Below are positions 6,548 to 15,268 of a DNA stretch of 18,112 nucleotides, in pieces. Positions within the stretch are counted from its first letter, which is position 1; each line of letters opens with the position of its first letter. Below the pieces are notes generated by a model that was not told the origin of the DNA, did not search any database, and saw only the letters and a program-made list of their open reading frames with translations. The stretch is from an uncultured bacterium (GTDB lineage: Bacteria > Actinomycetota > Coriobacteriia > Coriobacteriales > Coriobacteriaceae). Position numbers and translations under genes: made by a program. Where the stretch lies: NCBI GenBank assembly GCA_905214615.1, contig CAJMMX010000051.1, forward strand, positions 1 through 18,112, written 5' to 3'.

Positions 6548-8101
6548 TTAGGCCTCGGTGGCGAGCACGCGACCCGTCATCTCGGCGGAAGGCTCAATAC
6601 CAGCCATGGTGAGCATGGTCGGAGCGATATCGGAAAGACGGCCGTCCTCGATACCGGTGAGCTGCGCCTTCTCATCAACGATGATGAACGGCACACGGTT
6701 GGTGGTGTGAGCCGTGAACGGATGCTTGGAACCGTCGGAAGCAACGTCAAACATGTGATCGGCGTTGCCGTGGTCGGCGGTAATCAGCGCAAAGCCGCCC
6801 TTGGCGAGAATCGCCGGGACAACCTTGGACAGAGCCTCGTCAACAGCCTCGACGGCCTTAACGGCGGCGTCGAAGACACCGGTGTGACCAACCATGTCGC
6901 AGTTCGCGAAGTTCACGATGTAGAAATCAGCGCGATCCTCGTTGATGGCGGCGACGAGCTTCTCGGTAACCTCGGGAGCGCTCATCTCGGGCTGCAGATC
7001 GTAGGTAGCAACCTTGGGGGAAGCGACGAGCACGCGCTCCTCGCCCTCCTTGGGCTCCTCGATGCCGCCGTTGAGGAAGAACGTCACGTGGGCGTACTTC
7101 TCGGTCTCGGCGGTATGCAGCTGCTTCAGGCCATTGGCGGCAATAACGTCGGCCAGGACGTTCTCGGGGAACGTCTTGGGGAAGGCGACCTCAACGTCAA
7201 ACGTCGGATCGTACTCGGTCATCGTCACAAAGTGCGAAAGCTTGATCTGCTCGCGCTCAAAGCCGTCGAACTCCTTGTCCGTGAACACGCGGGTCATCTG
7301 ACGAGCGCGGTCGGGACGGAAGTTGAAGAAGATGGCCGCGTCGCCCTCGTGGATGCCCTCGTTGTGGGCAGCGAAGGGCTCGACGAACTCGTCGCCGCGC
7401 GGATCCTTCTCGTAGTAGGCCTTGATACCGGCAACGGGGTCGGTATCGGCATCGGACGCGTTGACCATGACGTCGTAGGCGCGCTGGATGCGCTCCCAAC
7501 GATTATCGCGGTCCATGGCCCAATAACGGCCCGAGACGGTGGCAACGCGAGCGTCGCAACCGGTCTCCTCAGAGATCTTAGCCAGGAAGGCGCAGAACTC
7601 GCTCATGTAGCCGGCACCGGACTGCGGGTCAACGTCGCGGCCATCCATGAAGGCGTGGACGCGAACGGTCTTGACGCCATGCTGGGCAGCCATCTTGACC
7701 AGAGCCTCGACGTGGTTCATGTGAGAATGAACACCGCCAGGGCTCATAAGGCCCATGAGGTGCAGGGTCTTGCCTTCGGCCTTGACGTCGTCCATAGCCT
7801 TGACGAAGACCTCGTTCTTGGCGATGGAGCCGTCCTTGATGGCATTGTTGATGCGCGAAAGCTCCTGGAACACGATGCGGCCGGCACCGATGTTGAGGTG
7901 ACCCACCTCGGAGTTGCCCATCTGGCCGTCGGGAAGGCCCACGTCCTCGCCCGAAGCACCGAGCGTGGTGTGAGGATACTTCTCGTACAGGCTATCAAGG
8001 AAGGTCGTCTTGGCAGCGGCGACGGCGTTCTCGCCATCAGCCGGAGCAAGGCCGCAGCCATCCATGATGATCAGGAGTGCAGGAAGATGACGCTGTGCCA
8101 T
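6548..8101 (-). CDS. gpmI: 2,3-bisphosphoglycerate-independent phosphoglycerate mutase
   Basis: This cytosolic glycolytic enzyme interconverts 3- and 2-phosphoglycerate using two Mn ions. It has 517 aa, normal for the family. The N-terminal metal site IIMDGCG includes Asp14. The phosphoserine motif MGNSEVGHLNIGAGR puts the catalytic serine at residue 64. The inserted phosphotransferase domain shows GGVHSHMNH and HAFMDGRDVDP, and the C-terminal metal ligands are in ITADHGNADHM. The ATG is 5 nt after the tpiA TAG, with a modest AGTAGGA ribosome site, so coupling to tpiA is likely. In the actinobacterial gap-pgk-tpi-secG cluster this position is not usually occupied by gpmI. Confidence 0.96.
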   Translation of the reverse strand: MAQRHLPALLIIMDGCGLAPADGENAVAAAKTTFLDSLYEKYPHTTLGASGEDVGLPDGQMGNSEVGHLNIGAGRIVFQELSRINNAIKDGSIAKNEVFVKAMDDVKAEGKTLHLMGLMSPGGVHSHMNHVEALVKMAAQHGVKTVRVHAFMDGRDVDPQSGAGYMSEFCAFLAKISEETGCDARVATVSGRYWAMDRDNRWERIQRAYDVMVNASDADTDPVAGIKAYYEKDPRGDEFVEPFAAHNEGIHEGDAAIFFNFRPDRARQMTRVFTDKEFDGFEREQIKLSHFVTMTEYDPTFDVEVAFPKTFPENVLADVIAANGLKQLHTAETEKYAHVTFFLNGGIEEPKEGEERVLVASPKVATYDLQPEMSAPEVTEKLVAAINEDRADFYIVNFANCDMVGHTGVFDAAVKAVEAVDEALSKVVPAILAKGGFALITADHGNADHMFDVASDGSKHPFTAHTTNRVPFIIVDEKAQLTGIEDGRLSDIAPTMLTMAGIEPSAEMTGRVLATEA

Positions 8102-8106
8102 ATGTC

Positions 8107-8866
8107 CTACTCGCCTGCCTTGACGACCATAGAGGCGAAGTCGGCAGCCTTGAGCGAAGCGCCGCCCACGAGGGCGCCGTCAACGTCGGGCTTGGCGACG
8201 AGCTCGGCAATGTTGCCGGGCTTAGCGGAACCACCGTACAGGACGCGGATACCGTCGGCGAGCTCCTCGCCAAACATCTCCTTGAGGGTCTCACGGATAG
8301 CGCCGCAGACCTCCTGGGCGTCCTCAGCGGTAGCGGTCTTTCCGGTGCCGATGGCCCAGATGGGCTCGTAGGCGACGACGACCTGCTTGGGGCAGGTGAT
8401 CTCAAGACCAGCAAGGCCAGCCTTGACCTGGTTCACGACGTGCTCGACATAGGTGCCAGCCTCGCGGACCTCGAGGGACTCGCCGCAGCAGAAGACGGGA
8501 ACAAGACCGGCGGCAACGAGGGCCTTGGCCTTCTTGTTCTGGTCCTCGTCGGTCTCGTGGAAGTAGTCGCGACGCTCGGAGTGGCCGATGATGCAGTAGG
8601 TGCAGTCAGCGGACTTGAGCATGTCGCAAGAGGACTCACCGGTGAAGGCACCCTTGGCCTCCCAGTACACGTTCTGTGCACCGAGGGCGATGGGGGCAGC
8701 CTGAATGCGGTCATGAACCGTGGTGATGTCAATGGTCGGAGGGCAGACGAGCACCTCGACGCCAGCCGGAACCTCGGGCAGAGCCTGAGCCAGCTCGTCG
8801 GCGAGCTTGGCGGCCTCAGCGACGTCGTTGTTCATCTTCCAGTTACCAGCGATAAGAAGAGTGCGA

Positions 8867-8874
<8 letters not shown>
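8107..8874 (-). CDS. tpiA: Triosephosphate isomerase
   Basis: This enzyme interconverts dihydroxyacetone phosphate and glyceraldehyde-3-phosphate in glycolysis. It has 255 aa, the usual size. The catalytic residues are visible: Lys13 in AGNWKMN, His98 in IIGHSERR and Glu170 in AYEPIWAIGTG. The phosphate-binding YGGSAKPGN and GALVGGASL are near the end. The ATG at 8874 is chosen because translation from it gives the canonical N-terminus, and GGAGG lies 9 nt upstream. It overlaps the end of pgk by 8 nt (GATGCCTAA contains both the start and the pgk stop), a strong sign of translational coupling. Confidence 0.96.
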
Positions 8875-10057
<1,183 letters not shown>

Positions 10058-10080
10058 GTTTGCTTCTACCTTTCGTACGT

Positions 10081-10103
10081 GTCTGCCTCCCATTACGGCA
10101 GAC
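10081..10103 (-). promoter_or_regulatory. Hairpin in pgk leader
   Basis: GTCTGCC (10081-10087) and GGCAGAC (10097-10103) form a perfect 7-bp stem with a 9-nt loop. It ends 23 nt before the pgk ATG, directly in front of its ribosome site. No U-tract follows on the transcribed strand, so it is not a terminator. It may protect the 5' end of the pgk message after termination or processing at the neighbouring gapA hairpin. Function is inferred. Confidence 0.5.
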
Positions 10104-10113
10104 GATTTCCTAT

Positions 10114-10160
10114 AAAAAGGGCGCGACCCTAGGGTGTAAGCCCTATGAGGCCGCGCCCTT
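10114..10160 (-). terminator. Intrinsic terminator after gapA
   Basis: A 9-bp GC-rich stem, AAGGGCGCG (10117-10125) with CGCGCCCTT (10152-10160), encloses a 26-nt region that can form a small inner AGGG/CCCT stem. The transcribed strand continues TTTTTATA. It lies 37 nt after the gapA stop. Only about 56 nt remain to the pgk ATG, so pgk must depend on readthrough or on a promoter overlapping this element. Confidence 0.82.
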
Positions 10161-10197
10161 CTTTAGACGCTCAACGAGCTATTCGCTAAAAGCTAAA

Positions 10198-11223
10198 TTA
10201 AGCAACGAACTTCTCGAAGTACTTGATGGTGCGGACCATCTGAGAGGTGTAGGAGTTCTCGTTGTCGTACCAAGAGGTGACCTGAACGAGGGTCTGGCCG
10301 TTGCCGAGGTCAGAGCACATGGTCTGAGTGGCGTCGAAGATGGAGCCGTGGGTCTCGCCGATGATGTCGGTGGAGACGATGTCGTCCTCGTTGTAACCGA
10401 AGGTCTCGGAGATGGTGGAAGCGTAGGCCTTCATAGCGGCGTTGACCTCGTCGACGGTGACCTTCTTGTCAACGACAGCGTAGAGGTTGGTGATGGAGCC
10501 GGTCGGCGTCGGGACGCGCTGGGCGGCACCGATGAGCTTACCGTTGAGCTCGGGGAGAACCAGGCCGATAGCCTTGGCAGCACCGGTGGTGTTGGGGACG
10601 ATGTTGACGGCGCAGGCGCGGCTACGACGCTTGTTGCCCTTGCGCTGCGGGCCGTCGAGCGGCATCTGGTCGCCGGTCCAGGCGTGAATGGTGGTCATGA
10701 TGCCGGACACGATGGGAGCGAAGTCGTTCAGACCCTTGGCCATCGGGGCGAGGCAGTTGGTGGTGCAGGAAGCAGCGGAGATGACCTGATCCTCAGCGGT
10801 CAGGGTCTTCTCGTTGACGGAGTAGACGATGGTCTTCAGGTCGTTGCCGGCGGGAGCAGAGATAACGACCTTGCGGGCGCCAGCCTGGATATGAGCCTCA
10901 GCCTTAGCCTTGCTGGTGTAGAAGCCGGTGCACTCGAGAACGACGTCGACGTCGAGGTCGCCCCAAGGCAGGTTGTTGGCGTCGGCCTCCTTGTAGATCT
11001 TGATCTCCTTGCCGTCAACGGTGATGGAATCCTCGCCAGCAACGACCTCGTGATCGCGAGCGTAGTTGCCCTGCGTGGAGTCGTACTTCAGCAGGTAAGC
11101 GAGCATATCGGGAGAGGTGAGGTCGTTGATAGCGACGATCTCGGAGCCCTCATGACCGAACATCTGACGGAAAGCCAGACGACCGATGCGACCGAAGCCG
11201 TTAATAGCAACCTTTACTGCCAT
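10198..11223 (-). CDS. gapA: Glyceraldehyde-3-phosphate dehydrogenase, NAD-type
   Basis: This enzyme oxidises glyceraldehyde-3-phosphate to 1,3-bisphosphoglycerate in glycolysis. It has 341 aa. The Rossmann start VKVAINGFGRIGR is followed by Asp34 in AINDL, the residue associated with NAD preference. The catalytic Cys153 is in SAASCTTNCLAP, and the C-terminal WYDNENSY motif is present. The ATG at 11223 is set by AAAGGAG 5 nt upstream and the conserved N-terminus. Upstream is a 193-nt AT-rich spacer with a candidate promoter and a LacI-type palindrome; downstream is a terminator. Expression can thus be adjusted separately from pgk-tpiA-gpmI. Confidence 0.97.
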   Translation of the reverse strand: MAVKVAINGFGRIGRLAFRQMFGHEGSEIVAINDLTSPDMLAYLLKYDSTQGNYARDHEVVAGEDSITVDGKEIKIYKEADANNLPWGDLDVDVVLECTGFYTSKAKAEAHIQAGARKVVISAPAGNDLKTIVYSVNEKTLTAEDQVISAASCTTNCLAPMAKGLNDFAPIVSGIMTTIHAWTGDQMPLDGPQRKGNKRRSRACAVNIVPNTTGAAKAIGLVLPELNGKLIGAAQRVPTPTGSITNLYAVVDKKVTVDEVNAAMKAYASTISETFGYNEDDIVSTDIIGETHGSIFDATQTMCSDLGNGQTLVQVTSWYDNENSYTSQMVRTIKYFEKFVA

Positions 11224-11295
11224 TGTGTCTCCTTTCGTAAGGCCCCCGCAAGCTACAGCGCCCGCCGTTGAGGCCCACAAACTAACCACTCGCCT

Positions 11296-11325
11296 AATAT
11301 ACCTTTTTTTTGACTTGAATTTCAC
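11296..11325 (-). promoter_or_regulatory. Candidate sigma-70-type promoter of gapA
   Basis: On the minus strand a TATATT -10 box (11296-11301) lies 18 bp from a GTGAAA -35-like box (11320-11325) within the AT-rich whiA-gapA spacer. It would start transcription near 11289, giving a leader of about 65 nt. The -10 is good and the -35 is imperfect, so the call is tentative. Confidence 0.45.
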
Positions 11326-11357
11326 GAGAATAGTCGAAATTGAAAATCAAATTTACG

Positions 11358-11371
11358 TTAAAACGTTTTAA
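11358..11371. promoter_or_regulatory. 14-bp palindrome, LacI/CcpA-like operator upstream of gapA
   Basis: TTAAAACGTTTTAA is a perfect palindrome with a central CG, the hallmark of LacI/GalR-family operators. It agrees with 7 of the 9 fixed bases of the catabolite-responsive element consensus TGNAANCGNTNNCA. It is centred about 75 nt upstream of the predicted gapA start, a position compatible with activation rather than repression. Which regulator binds is unknown. Confidence 0.5.
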
Positions 11372-11416
11372 AGAATAAAATAGCAGCTAAATCCGTATAT
11401 AAGTCGATACTATAAA

Positions 11417-12346
11417 CTACCTGTTTGCTTCAATGAGCTTTTCAAGCCTCAAAACTCGATGGTAGAGGGCCGACTTCGACAAGGGAGGGTCAGCCATCTC
11501 CCCTAAATCACGCAGCGACAGATCGGGATAGCGCTCGCGCAGGTCGCAAAAGACCGCCAAGGCATCCGGAAGCGCATCGCGAAGGCCGCGCTGCTCGAGC
11601 TCATCGATAAGCGCAAGCTGATGCTGGGCAGCACCGGCGCTTCTGGTCTGGTTGGCGAGCTCGGCGTTCACGCGACGGTTCACATCGTTCTTAACCAACT
11701 TGACCGCGCGCGCCTCCTCAATCTCGGCAACGCTGCGCTTGGCACCAATCAGCTTTAACAAATGCTCGATTTCCTCGGCGCTCTTAATGTACACGGCATA
11801 TGACCCCCGCCGTGCATTAACACGAGCATGGACCCCAATCTGCCCCAACAGGTCGCAAAGCCCCTTAGCATATTGCTCGCCCTGCACCGCGATCTCCAAA
11901 TGAAAATCGCCGCGTGGATCGGCCACGAAGCCGCCCGCGATGAGCGCGCCGCGGATGTAGGCAAGCCTGCAGCAGGGACGGGCAACGATGTGTCGGGGAA
12001 CACCAGCGACGAGCCCTCCCCTGCGGTCTAGAATGCCCAGCAGCACCAGAGCCTTGTCCAGGTCGGGTTGATCGGGCAGGGTAATGAGATAGTTACGGAC
12101 CTTATGCAAGACCGATTTACGAACGGTGAATTCCGTTTTGAGCTTAAGGATGCGATGTGTCAGCGTGATCATCGTGCGCGCGACGGCTCCCGTCTCAGTC
12201 GCAACCGTCAAACGATACCGCCCAGAGCCGGTAAGCGAGAGCGTACCACTCACGCGCGTGAGGGCGGCAAGTGTCGACAAGTCGCAGTATTCACATTCGG
12301 GTTCGCAGCGCGCAAGCTCGTCGCGCACCTCAGCGGTAAACGACAT
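11417..12346 (-). CDS. whiA: Sporulation/cell-division regulator WhiA
   Basis: This is a DNA-binding protein found across Gram-positive bacteria and linked in studied species to control of cell division and sporulation genes. It has 309 aa. The N-terminal part is a LAGLIDADG-like fold derived from homing endonucleases, without nuclease function; CCRLAYIRGALIAGGFVADP (about residues 125-144) is characteristic. The C-terminal helix-turn-helix is at about 275-305 (LSLRDLGEMADPPLSKSALY). The ATG is 6 nt after the rapZ stop, so the two genes form an operon. In most actinobacteria a yvcK/cuvA gene lies between them; none is here. No clear terminator follows, so readthrough toward gapA is possible. 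Confidence 0.95.
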   Translation of the reverse strand: MSFTAEVRDELARCEPECEYCDLSTLAALTRVSGTLSLTGSGRYRLTVATETGAVARTMITLTHRILKLKTEFTVRKSVLHKVRNYLITLPDQPDLDKALVLLGILDRRGGLVAGVPRHIVARPCCRLAYIRGALIAGGFVADPRGDFHLEIAVQGEQYAKGLCDLLGQIGVHARVNARRGSYAVYIKSAEEIEHLLKLIGAKRSVAEIEEARAVKLVKNDVNRRVNAELANQTRSAGAAQHQLALIDELEQRGLRDALPDALAVFCDLRERYPDLSLRDLGEMADPPLSKSALYHRVLRLEKLIEANR

Positions 12347-12352
12347 GCAGGC

Positions 12353-13273
12353 CTATGCCTTCGTGTTGGCGCGCGACAGATCGCGGTGGGAGATGCTCAC
12401 GTGATACTGGGCGCCTTCCAGGTAACGGGCCGTGGCCTCGGCAATGGCGACGCTACGGTGCTGTCCGCCCGTGCAGCCGATGGCGATAGAAAGCTGCGGT
12501 TTACCCTCCGCGATATAGCCCGGCATCACCGTATCGAGTAGCTGTGTCCAAGCCTTCCAAAACTCCTGCGTCTTGGGATGGTCCAGAACAAAATCCGAGA
12601 CCTTTTTATCGAGACCGGTCATCGTGCGCATCTCGGGATCGTAGAACGGATTAGGCAGGAAGCGGACGTCGATCATAATGTCCGCCTCGACGGGCATGCC
12701 GTGCTTAAAGCCAAACGAGAACACATGGACGTCCATGAGCTGTTGGTCGGACAGTTCGGAAAATGCCATACGTAGCTTGTTGCGCAGCGCAGAGGTGCGC
12801 AGACGGCTCGTGTCGATAATCATATCGGCTCGATCGCGCACGCCCTGCAGCTGAAGGCGCTCGCGCTGAATGGCATCGGCCGTAGTCTCCCCCGGTTTGG
12901 CAATGGGATGACGGCGGCGGTTTTCGCTATAACGACGGATCAGCACCTCGTCAGAAGCCTCGAGAAACACGATATCACAGCTCATCTCGCGCTCCTCGAG
13001 TGCGGCAACGGCATCGAGCAGCTCATCGAACAAGCCCTGGCTGCGCAGGTCGCAGGTGACGGCAAGATGCCTGCCCACGCCCGTATTGATGCCGACGAGT
13101 TCGGCAAGCTGGGCGATCAGACGCGGAGGCAAGTTGTCGATGCAAAAGTAGCCCATGTCCTCGAACACATGCATGGCCTGCGTTCGGCCCGATCCGGACA
13201 TTCCGGTGATGATGACGATATCGGGGATGCGCTCCGAGCGCTCCGCCGCATCCATGGCATCTCCCTTTTGCAT
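12353..13273 (-). CDS. rapZ: RNase adapter RapZ / YvcJ-type nucleotide-binding protein
   Basis: This P-loop protein is called RapZ in enterobacteria (a GlmS-control RNA adapter) and YvcJ in Bacillus. The role in actinobacteria is not well defined. It has 306 aa. The Walker A variant GMSGSGRT (24-31) has Arg where Lys is usual, as in actinobacterial homologues I recall. GYFCIDNLPP (41-50) and the C-terminal GCTGGQHRSV are diagnostic. Two starts are possible: ATG at 13273 with AGGAGG 6 nt upstream (chosen), and ATG at 13255 with AAGGGAG 5 nt upstream, giving 300 aa. The ribosome site of the first start directly abuts the U-tract of the upstream terminator. It is co-transcribed with whiA. Confidence 0.93.
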   Translation of the reverse strand: MQKGDAMDAAERSERIPDIVIITGMSGSGRTQAMHVFEDMGYFCIDNLPPRLIAQLAELVGINTGVGRHLAVTCDLRSQGLFDELLDAVAALEEREMSCDIVFLEASDEVLIRRYSENRRRHPIAKPGETTADAIQRERLQLQGVRDRADMIIDTSRLRTSALRNKLRMAFSELSDQQLMDVHVFSFGFKHGMPVEADIMIDVRFLPNPFYDPEMRTMTGLDKKVSDFVLDHPKTQEFWKAWTQLLDTVMPGYIAEGKPQLSIAIGCTGGQHRSVAIAEATARYLEGAQYHVSISHRDLSRANTKA

Positions 13274-13285
13274 GTGCTGCCTCCT

Positions 13286-13323
13286 AAAAACAAGCGCGGG
13301 ACCCAGCAACCCGGATCCCGCGC
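13286..13323 (-). terminator. Intrinsic terminator between nanE and rapZ
   Basis: An 8-bp core stem, GCGCGGGA (13294-13301) with TCCCGCGC (13316-13323), extends by two further pairs past a bulge. On the transcribed strand it is followed by TTGTTTTT. It lies 51 nt after the nanE stop and only 12 nt before the rapZ ATG, its U-tract touching the rapZ ribosome site. A TATACT box at 13342-13347 could start a rapZ transcript that would then contain this hairpin as an attenuator. Confidence 0.8.
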
Positions 13324-13374
13324 GGTCAATTGCCTATATTGAGTATACCGCCCCGAGCGGATACGAGGCCTGTC

Positions 13375-14061
13375 TTACGCCTCAAGCGCAGCCTTGAACC
13401 AACTCGTAATACTCGTGGGGTGCGTGATGGCGGTGCCGACGACAACGGCCCAGGCGCCCGCATCGATCGCGGCGCGAGCCTCCTCGGGCGTGTGAACGCG
13501 GCCCTCGCAGATGATGGGAAGACCGGGAAATTCCTCGGTCGCCTGACGCAGGAGCGGCAGATCGGGGCCATCGGCCATGGTGCAGTCGATGGCGGCGACA
13601 CCATGAGAAAGCGTGGTGGATACAAGGTCGAAGCCCATATCAACCGCACGGCGAATGTCCTCGATGGTGGCACAATCCGCCATCAGGAGCACACCCTCCT
13701 CGTGCAGCGGACGGAAGGTGTCCTCGACGGTCTTGCCATCGGGACGCGGACGATCGGTGGCGTCGATCGCCACGATATCGGCACCCGCAGCAACGCAGGC
13801 GCGAGCGTGACGCAGCGTCGGCGTGATGTAAACGCCCTCGTGTCCATCCTTCCACAGGCCGATGACGGGAACCTCACAGCGACCCTTAATGGCGGCAATG
13901 TCGGCAAGGCCCTGGCAGCGAATGGCGGCAGCGCCGCCGAGCTCGCAAGCGCGAGACATTTGAGCCATGGTCTCGGGCGTACGAAGCGGCTCGCCCATAT
14001 ACGCCTGAACGCTCACGACGAGCTTACCCTTCAGGGATTGAATCAAAGGATCGACGGTCAT
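13375..14061 (-). CDS. nanE: N-acetylmannosamine-6-phosphate 2-epimerase
   Basis: This cytosolic TIM-barrel enzyme converts ManNAc-6-P to GlcNAc-6-P in sialic acid catabolism. It has 228 aa, the normal size. Family motifs are GAAAIRCQG (44-51), GLWKD with the likely catalytic Lys71, IDATDRPRPDG (99-109), STTLSHG near 148-154, CEGRVHTPEEA with the likely catalytic Glu186, and VVVGTAITHP at 206-215. AAAGG lies about 9 nt before the ATG. It is the last gene of the nan operon, after the ROK kinase, and a terminator follows. Its presence makes a sialic acid or ManNAc role for the neighbours much more likely. Confidence 0.94.
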   Translation of the reverse strand: MTVDPLIQSLKGKLVVSVQAYMGEPLRTPETMAQMSRACELGGAAAIRCQGLADIAAIKGRCEVPVIGLWKDGHEGVYITPTLRHARACVAAGADIVAIDATDRPRPDGKTVEDTFRPLHEEGVLLMADCATIEDIRRAVDMGFDLVSTTLSHGVAAIDCTMADGPDLPLLRQATEEFPGLPIICEGRVHTPEEARAAIDAGAWAVVVGTAITHPTSITSWFKAALEA

Positions 14062-14084
14062 AAGGCTGCAACCTTTCTCAGAAC

Positions 14085-14115
14085 AGCCTCCCGAGGCGTG
14101 TTGTCTCGGGAGGCT
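14085..14115 (-). promoter_or_regulatory. nanK-nanE intercistronic hairpin
   Basis: A perfect 11-bp stem, AGCCTCCCGAG (14085-14095) with CTCGGGAGGCT (14105-14115), has a 9-nt loop. It begins 16 nt after the nanK stop and ends 23 nt before the nanE ATG. No U-tract follows, so it is probably an mRNA-stability or processing element, not a terminator. Confidence 0.7.
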
Positions 14116-14131
14116 CCTACAGCAGATACGT

Positions 14132-15097
14132 TTACTTTAACGAAGCAAGAAGATGCTCGGCGGCACCGATGAGCGGAGCATCGCCCTCCAGAGACCCGAT
14201 GAGAATCGGCGTGTCCTGGAGCGGATCGAGCGCCTGGCTGGCATAGCCCTCGTGCACCGAATCCTTCCACGTCTGCGAACGCCAATCGGGACCCTGATGA
14301 ATTACGCCGCCCGAAAGCACGATGACCTCTGGATCCAGAATATTGGCAAGCGAGCCCAAGCTGGCGCCCAGCGCAAAGCCGGCGTCATGGATGACCTCGG
14401 TCGCCTTTGCGTCGCCAGCACGACACAGGTCGTTCACGTCGCGACCGACCGAAGGACGGCTGGGGTCAACTCGACCGAAGCGTTCGTCGTACATACGGCC
14501 AATCGAGGTGCCCGAAGCAACAGACTCAAGATGGCCGGAACGCCCGCAGGCGCAGGGAATGCCGGCGGCAGCCGAGCACTCGATGTGGCCCATATGACCG
14601 GCAGCACCATGGAAGCCCTGCATCACGCGGCCGTTCTCGACATATGCGCCACCGATGCCCGTACCGATTCCCAGGCACAAGACGGAGAACTTGCCCTTGC
14701 CGACGCCCCAGTGGGCCTCGCCCAGAGCATGAGCCTGCACGTCGCCCACAACGGCAACGGGAAGACCAAGGTCCTCGCGCAGACGCGGCCCCAACTGAAC
14801 GCCAGACCAGCCGGGCATAATCTCGTTGGCATAAGCAATGGCGCCCGTCTTGGGATCGACGACGCCTGCGGCACCGATACCGACACCGAGAACCTCGACA
14901 TCGGGATTCGCCTCAAGAGCGGCCTTGATAGACGCCTCGATACGCTGGAAGACGGCCTCGCCGCCCTCCTGGGCCTCGGTAGGAACCTCGGCCTCAAAAA
15001 CGGGATGGGGCACACTACCGTCAGCCGGGTACTCCATGATGGCAGTCGCAATTTTAGTTCCGCCGATATCGACAGAGCAGACATACTTGTTCTCCAT
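14132..15097 (-). CDS. nanK: ROK-family sugar kinase, probable N-acetylmannosamine kinase
   Basis: By context this enzyme phosphorylates ManNAc, the product of the lyase, to ManNAc-6-P. It has 321 aa. The phosphate-binding VDIGGTKIA is at 9-17, the likely catalytic Asp119 is in VGDVQAHALGE, and GIGTGIGGAYV lies at 143-153. The ROK zinc site is His171 with Cys182, Cys184 and His189 (CACGRSGHLE), in which His replaces the commoner third Cys. LSGGVI near 261-266 is also typical. The ATG at 15097 has AAGGAG 6 nt upstream. ROK kinases are hard to separate by sequence, so glucokinase or GlcNAc kinase remain alternatives; the nanA and nanE neighbours favour NanK. Strong hairpins flank the gene on both sides. 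Confidence 0.85.
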   Translation of the reverse strand: MENKYVCSVDIGGTKIATAIMEYPADGSVPHPVFEAEVPTEAQEGGEAVFQRIEASIKAALEANPDVEVLGVGIGAAGVVDPKTGAIAYANEIMPGWSGVQLGPRLREDLGLPVAVVGDVQAHALGEAHWGVGKGKFSVLCLGIGTGIGGAYVENGRVMQGFHGAAGHMGHIECSAAAGIPCACGRSGHLESVASGTSIGRMYDERFGRVDPSRPSVGRDVNDLCRAGDAKATEVIHDAGFALGASLGSLANILDPEVIVLSGGVIHQGPDWRSQTWKDSVHEGYASQALDPLQDTPILIGSLEGDAPLIGAAEHLLASLK

Positions 15098-15197
15098 GTC
15101 GCTCTCCTTCGGAGATAAAAACATCTACAGGAAATGCGCCGTCAGGCTAGCCGTCACAGCGCAGTAAAGGTTTTCCAGGTGTCCGAGATCGCCGAGA

Positions 15198-15238
15198 AAC
15201 CGTGTGGCCATTGACCTAATAGTCATGGCCACACGGTT
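15198..15238 (-). promoter_or_regulatory. nanA-nanK intercistronic hairpin (possible leaky terminator)
   Basis: AACCGTGTGGCCAT pairs with ATGGCCACACGGTT over 14 bp. After a single-base bulge three more pairs (GAC/GTC) form, leaving a 6-nt loop. On the transcribed strand only TTT follows before CTC, so termination would be partial. It lies 30 nt after the nanA stop in a 171-nt gap and is the strongest hairpin of the operon. It probably reduces or uncouples nanK-nanE expression relative to nanA. Confidence 0.75.
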
Positions 15239-15268
15239 GAACGGCGAGGTCAGGTACCTGGGAAAGCT

